DNA from: Takifugu bimaculatus
Lineage: Eukaryota; Chordata; Actinopteri; Tetraodontiformes; Tetraodontidae
Assembly: GCA_004026145.2 (NCBI GenBank)
Contig: CP034979.1
Location: forward strand, 10,198,246-10,262,245
Direction of reading: 5' to 3'
DNA: 64,000 bases
Positions 62,501-64,000 of this stretch are shown piece after piece; the first letter of the stretch is position 1; every line of letters starts with the position of its first letter. The notes beneath the pieces are model-generated. The model was not told the origin of the DNA and did not search any database. It worked only from the letters and a program-made list of their open reading frames with translations. The position numbers and the translations under genes were made by a program.

Positions 62501-62738
62501 TTCCTACGTGTCCACCCAGGGCCGACTGTTGGTGAAAACTGGACGTGTCCACCTCGGGGAGAAAGTCCTCCGCGATGCCGTCCAAATCCACAGTACGTCC
62601 CACGAGGCGTGGAGCGGTCTGGGCGAGGCCCTGCAGTGTCTGGGCTCCAGCCAGGCCCCTGACTGCTTCCTGACAGCTCTGGATCTGGAGGCTTTTTGTC
62701 CCATCCGGCCCTTCTCCATCATTCCCAGGGAGCTTTGA
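27708..62738 (+). CDS. ttc7a: tetratricopeptide repeat protein 7A, 20 exons
   Basis: TTC7A scaffolds PI4KIIIalpha with EFR3 and FAM126 at the plasma membrane for PI4P synthesis; human loss causes intestinal atresia with immunodeficiency. Exons: 27708-27837, 29026-29189, 29263-29431, 31231-31382, 31689-31807, 32417-32495, 32717-32886, 33987-34050, 34143-34280, 35112-35195, 39811-39915, 42542-42659, 42882-42939, 43125-43197, 43262-43422, 52152-52268, 52538-52650, 54566-54700, 56599-56801, 62520-62738. All junctions are GT-AG, phases agree and the sum is 856 residues (human 858). Landmarks: [92 protein letters not shown] and the C-terminus [13 protein letters not shown], which is of TTC7A rather than TTC7B type. 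Exon 4 could instead end at 31370. The longest introns (10, 15, 18, 19) are expanded by tandem repeats and by an antisense gene copy. Helical TPR repeats fill most of the length. Confidence 0.96.
27838..29025 (+). other. ttc7a intron 1
   Basis: No further exon was seen. It includes a short (TG)n tract near 28328-28346 and a CTG run near 28560-28574. Confidence 0.6.
29432..31230 (+). other. ttc7a intron 3
   Basis: No exon or recognisable element was identified. A C run lies at about 30062-30073. Confidence 0.55.
32355..32414 (+). repeat. (TG)n tract forming the ttc7a exon 6 acceptor region
   Basis: About 29 TG dinucleotides run directly into the acceptor TTAG at 32413-32416. There is no conventional pyrimidine tract between the repeat and the splice site. 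Confidence 0.95.
32503..32585 (+). repeat. (CA)n tract just after ttc7a exon 6
   Basis: About 40 CA dinucleotides, interrupted once by AAATA, start only 8 bases after the exon 6 donor. It is complementary to the (TG)n tract on the other side of the exon. Confidence 0.95.
33902..33948 (+). repeat. (TG)n microsatellite in ttc7a intron 7
   Basis: About 23 TG dinucleotides lying 38 bases before the exon 8 acceptor. A normal pyrimidine-rich tract (TTTCCTGCTTCCTCAG) separates it from the exon. A second short TG run is at 33745-33769. Confidence 0.95.
34281..35111 (+). other. ttc7a intron 9
   Basis: No exon was seen. It contains a (TAA)n trinucleotide run of about 14 units at 34517-34560. Confidence 0.6.
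35868..35887 (+). repeat. short interstitial telomere-type repeat
   Basis: Three perfect CCCTAA hexamers, about 100 bases before the start of the 22-bp minisatellite in ttc7a intron 10. Confidence 0.85.
35991..38510 (+). repeat. 22-bp minisatellite in ttc7a intron 10
   Basis: About 114 tandem copies of a 22-bp unit. The constant part is AGGTGTTCAGGTCAG, and the remainder is a variable segment such as AACCTAC, TACCTAC, AACGTAC, AAGCTAC or AACCGAC. Since 22 is not a multiple of 3 and the unit lacks stops, all three plus frames stay open for hundreds of codons (up to 849), with a 22-residue protein period. These frames are artefacts of the repeat. A higher-order duplication of 858 bp (39 units) is visible: the rare variant CGGTGTTTAGTTCAG occurs at 37371 and again at 38229. 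Confidence 0.97.
38580..38990. repeat. possible dispersed repeat fragment
   Basis: Phrases such as AAAAATCGGCCAAAATCAC, TATAGCGCCACCAGA and CAGGTGGCGCCATAG resemble a family of teleost interspersed elements that share such 'gcgccac' and 'cggccaaaa' motifs. The inverted GGTGGCG/CGCCACC pieces hint at a palindromic DNA element. Assignment is tentative. Confidence 0.3.
39040..39230 (+). repeat. possible dispersed teleost repeat fragment
   Basis: CCCTTGAGCAAGGTAACATA followed by CCCCCAAAGGCTC resembles a frequent teleost element containing 'ccttgagcaaggcacc...acccccaactgctc'. The copy is diverged and its class is unassigned. Confidence 0.4.
39731..39805 (+). repeat. (TG)n tract forming the ttc7a exon 11 acceptor region
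   Basis: About 37 uninterrupted TG dinucleotides followed at once by TTGCAG and exon 11. As for exon 6, a UG repeat stands in place of the polypyrimidine tract. A shorter TG run is at 39565-39582. Confidence 0.95.
39916..42541 (+). other. ttc7a intron 11
   Basis: No exon was recognised. At about 40535-40600 there is a phrase (TGTGATGAGCTCGCCTCTCA, then GGCAGCTGGGATAGACTC) resembling the 3' part of a very common teleost interspersed repeat. A GGGGGTGGGGGGG run lies near 41882-41895. Confidence 0.45.
43423..47131 (+). other. ttc7a intron 15, part upstream of the antisense gene copy
   Basis: Apart from the LINE fragment listed separately and a (TG)n tract at 45176-45201, nothing recognisable was found. 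A 178-codon minus-strand frame at 45170-45706 ends in repeat-encoded Thr-His and has no family resemblance. This is where the 3'UTR of the cc2d2-like copy would lie; minus-strand AATAAA signals are at about 47010-47016 and 47028-47034. Confidence 0.45.
43745..43990 (+). mobile_element. decayed LINE reverse-transcriptase fragment
   Basis: One frame contains [18 protein letters not shown] followed by [11 protein letters not shown]. This matches the GVPQGS-LGP-LF-LY motif and, in decayed form, the catalytic YADD region of non-LTR (L2/CR1/Rex-type) reverse transcriptases. Only this small piece is recognisable and it is not active. Confidence 0.65.
47132..51698 (-). CDS. intronless cc2d2a/cc2d2b-type gene copy with one 1-bp frameshift
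   Basis: CC2D2 proteins are large coiled-coil/C2 proteins; CC2D2A works in the ciliary transition-zone (MKS/B9) complex. Two overlapping minus-strand frames, 51698-49329 and 49363-47132, together cover about 1,520 residues with no intron, whereas vertebrate CC2D2A has many exons, so this is most simply a retrocopy. The N-terminal part holds a charged coiled-coil region and [20 protein letters not shown]. The C-terminal part has a C2 domain ([16 protein letters not shown], then [12 protein letters not shown]), a transglutaminase-like region with [20 protein letters not shown] and a family-type C-terminus ([20 protein letters not shown]). The first frame ends QLDP followed by a stop; dropping the single T (plus-strand A at 49331) lets it continue as [15 protein letters not shown]. 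It is antisense within ttc7a intron 15. An acceptor-like TTTTTGAACCAG precedes the start. I cannot say whether it is the 2A or 2B type, or whether it is active. Confidence 0.85.
51899..52081 (-). pseudogene. exon-like fragment of a cc2d2a/b-type gene
   Basis: On the minus strand this 183-base piece is clearly similar to 48727-48913 of the adjacent intronless copy: it reads [20 protein letters not shown], and in another frame [20 protein letters not shown]. It differs by a net loss of about four bases that breaks the frame. Similarity begins right after an AG and ends right before a GTAAGG donor-like sequence, so its borders look like those of a genomic exon rather than a random break. It lies about 200 bases upstream of the intronless copy in the same orientation. 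Confidence 0.75.
52718..54512 (-). repeat. 32-bp minisatellite, locus D (inverted), ttc7a intron 17
   Basis: About 56 units of the reverse complement of the locus A-C repeat (TCTGTCCCACTATAACCAGT, then CCATCTATCC). Larger blocks repeat: the variant TCCCTCCCTGCCCCAC recurs at 53671, 54210, 54333 and 54456, giving spacings of 539, 123 and 123 bases. It fills nearly all of intron 17. Confidence 0.97.
54788..55398 (+). repeat. 9-bp repeat array in ttc7a intron 18
   Basis: About 68 copies of a 9-base unit (CCATTACTG with CTACTG and CTATTG variants). All three plus frames and two minus frames are open through it, giving Leu-Pro, Ala-Thr-Ile or Ser-Asn-Gly runs, all of which are artefacts. It starts only 87 bases after the exon 18 donor. 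Confidence 0.96.
55399..56598 (+). other. remainder of ttc7a intron 18
   Basis: Contains a (CA)n-rich patch near 55545-55567, a C run near 55690-55704, a (TG)n run at 56091-56115 fused to an 18-base G run, and a longer (TG)n run at 56219-56279. A decoy acceptor/donor pair lies at 56458-56471, but no extra exon is needed because exon 18 and exon 19 join in phase. Confidence 0.5.
56802..60039 (+). other. ttc7a intron 19, left part
   Basis: No exon was recognised. Microsatellites include (TG)n at 57457-57499, 58760-58790 and 58953-59013, a GAGT-type run at 58795-58850, (CA)n at about 59161-59215, (CT)n at 59328-59367 and (GA)n at 59547-59576, plus a G run at 57837-57854. Confidence 0.5.
60040..61669 (+). 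repeat. GGAT-type tetranucleotide array in ttc7a intron 19
   Basis: The left part (to about 60484) is mostly GGAT units. The right part alternates GGAC, GGAT and GAGGGATGAT pieces in larger repeated blocks, for example near 61021, 61251 and 61417. The minus strand has a 633-codon His-Pro-Ser frame generated by the repeat. It occupies 1.6 kb between exons 19 and 20. Confidence 0.97.
61670..62519 (+). other. ttc7a intron 19, right part
   Basis: No additional exon was recognised before exon 20. A 143-codon plus-strand frame at 62055-62486 includes repeat-encoded Thr-His and has no recognisable domain. Confidence 0.5.
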
Positions 62739-64000
62739 GGGTTCCGGATCTGTTGGAGGCTTCATTCAGCGTGTCCCCCCATGTGGGATTCACTTCCAAA
62801 CACAGCTTCTCTCACTCTTTTTGCCTTTACAGTTTACAAATATCCTATTTTATTATCGGGGAGTTGAACAACCACTTGATTCTGGTTTACTAAACTGTTC
62901 AAATCTGCTGTTGAAACGTCTATTTTTCACTTTTATCACCAGTCTGCTCGATGTTTATCTTGGTTTATCTTGACCGTGTGTGATATTTTCGTGATACTGT
63001 GTAAATTAAAGCTAAAATGTTCTCCTCACCTGCTTCTCTTGTGTTTCCTTTGCCTTCTATTGTGGCGAGAGCAGCCCCAACTTGTATTTTCCCCCTATTC
63101 ACTCTGGACCTGCTCTAATAGCTGAAGTGTTTGGGGCTCAGAAGGTCCAGGGAGAATATTTGTTTATGGAAATTGATATCTGCTGATTGTGTACAAGGAC
63201 CTGTCAGATGCACTATTGAGCATCGCATCGACTCAGCTTTCATGCACACACAACAAATCCCCCCAGCTTTGAAAGCGCGACTTGTTCGTCATCCGTGCAC
63301 GTGTGTCTGTCCTTTCTTCACGCCTTTGTTTGTTTGAAATCCTCCCCCTGGGGAGGAGGATCGCTGCTTCTGCTGGGTTTGCACAGGAAGCCCTCGGTTC
63401 CTCGTGTGCTGGAGTTTGATGGCCTCCGTTTGAAAGCAGCAGCTTGAAGACATGAGTGCTGGACGCTGCGTCTTCACCTGCCTCCTCACTTGTGTCTAAT
63501 GGACATCACTTTCCAGTGCCTAACCACATTATTGTGAGCAGCGGTCTACTGGATTACGTAACACTGCCAGCACAATTTTCTGCCTCCGACCTCCCTCCGC
63601 CTTCCTCTCTCTCTCTCTCTCTCTCTCTCCGTCCGTATCACTGTGTCTCCTGCTCTCTCCCAGCCTGCTTGACTTTAATGCGATGAGGACTTGGTTGCCT
63701 AGCAGCCATCCCCTTGTTTGAGTAACTGGGGATCTGAGAGAGATCTGGTGTGCGGAATAACACACATACACACGAGTTACCAGTAGGGGACTGTTGGTTC
63801 ACGCTGTTCAGCTCACGTCTTTGTTGTTGCTCGTGTTTAAAATGGCAAACTAAACAGCCAGGCAAAAACTTGAATCCTCAAGTCATCACTGTGTGTGTGT
63901 GTCTGTGTGTGTGTGCAGTGTGTTTGTACGCATGCTGCCCTGAGAGTTTAAAGGGAGAGTTTAACAGAAACAGGAAGCATGAGACAGTAATAATCAATAT
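62739..64000 (+). other. ttc7a 3'UTR and flank
   Basis: After the ttc7a stop, an ATTAAA poly(A) signal variant occurs at 63005-63010, suggesting a 3'UTR of about 290 bases. Beyond it no gene is recognised. A (CT)n run lies at about 63607-63629 and a TG-rich run at about 63891-63915. Confidence 0.45.

Noticed and set aside
27708..62738. Identification of the large gene as ttc7b
   Set aside because: Length (856), the [17 protein letters not shown] segment, the FSIIPREL ending and the SOCS5-MCFD2 neighbourhood all fit TTC7A better.

Overview
The window is nuclear DNA of a ray-finned fish, most likely a compact-genome percomorph (a pufferfish-like gene density is possible, but the species cannot be read from the sequence). 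The evidence is vertebrate genes split by short GT-AG introns, very abundant (TG)n, (CA)n and poly-G tracts, and decayed fish-type retroelements. The gene order socs5(+), mcfd2(-), ttc7a(+) matches human chromosome 2p21 (SOCS5-MCFD2-TTC7A). The pituitary homeobox gene prop1(+) lies between socs5 and mcfd2; in human PROP1 is on another chromosome.

Layout. 1-1164: degraded array of a 32-bp minisatellite. 1400-1760: CpG-rich promoter with two perfect CRE palindromes, probably that of socs5. 4453-6106: socs5 coding exon, intact except for one 1-bp frameshift near its N-terminus. 6107-22210: 3'UTR and intergenic DNA with dispersed repeats, two more arrays of the 32-bp minisatellite and a decayed Ty3/gypsy element between them. 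22211-24024: prop1, three exons. 24817-26071: mcfd2 on the minus strand, three coding exons plus a predicted noncoding first exon; its 3' end converges on that of prop1. 26385-26780: a CpG/CRE/ETS promoter with an unrecognised short first exon. 27708-62738: ttc7a, reconstructed here as 20 exons that stay in frame throughout and give 856 residues (human protein about 858). 62739-64000: its 3' flank.

The ttc7a introns hold most of the unusual material. Intron 10 carries a 2.5-kb, 22-bp minisatellite in which nearly every unit has an AGGTCA and a CAGGTG motif. Exon 6 sits between a (TG)n acceptor tract and a complementary (CA)n tract. Intron 15 contains, in antisense, a nearly full-length intronless copy of a cc2d2a/cc2d2b-type ciliary transition-zone gene, interrupted by one base insertion, plus a separate exon-sized fragment of the same family next to it. 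Intron 17 holds a fourth array of the 32-bp minisatellite in inverted orientation. Introns 18 and 19 hold 9-bp and GGAT-type arrays that create long spurious reading frames.

The main genes work separately: socs5 in cytokine and growth-factor signalling, prop1 in pituitary cell fate, mcfd2 in ER-to-Golgi cargo export, ttc7a in plasma-membrane PI4P synthesis. No virus-derived gene cluster, CRISPR array or bacterial system is present. The single-base breaks in socs5 and the cc2d2-like copy may be sequence errors and should be checked against reads before being called biological.
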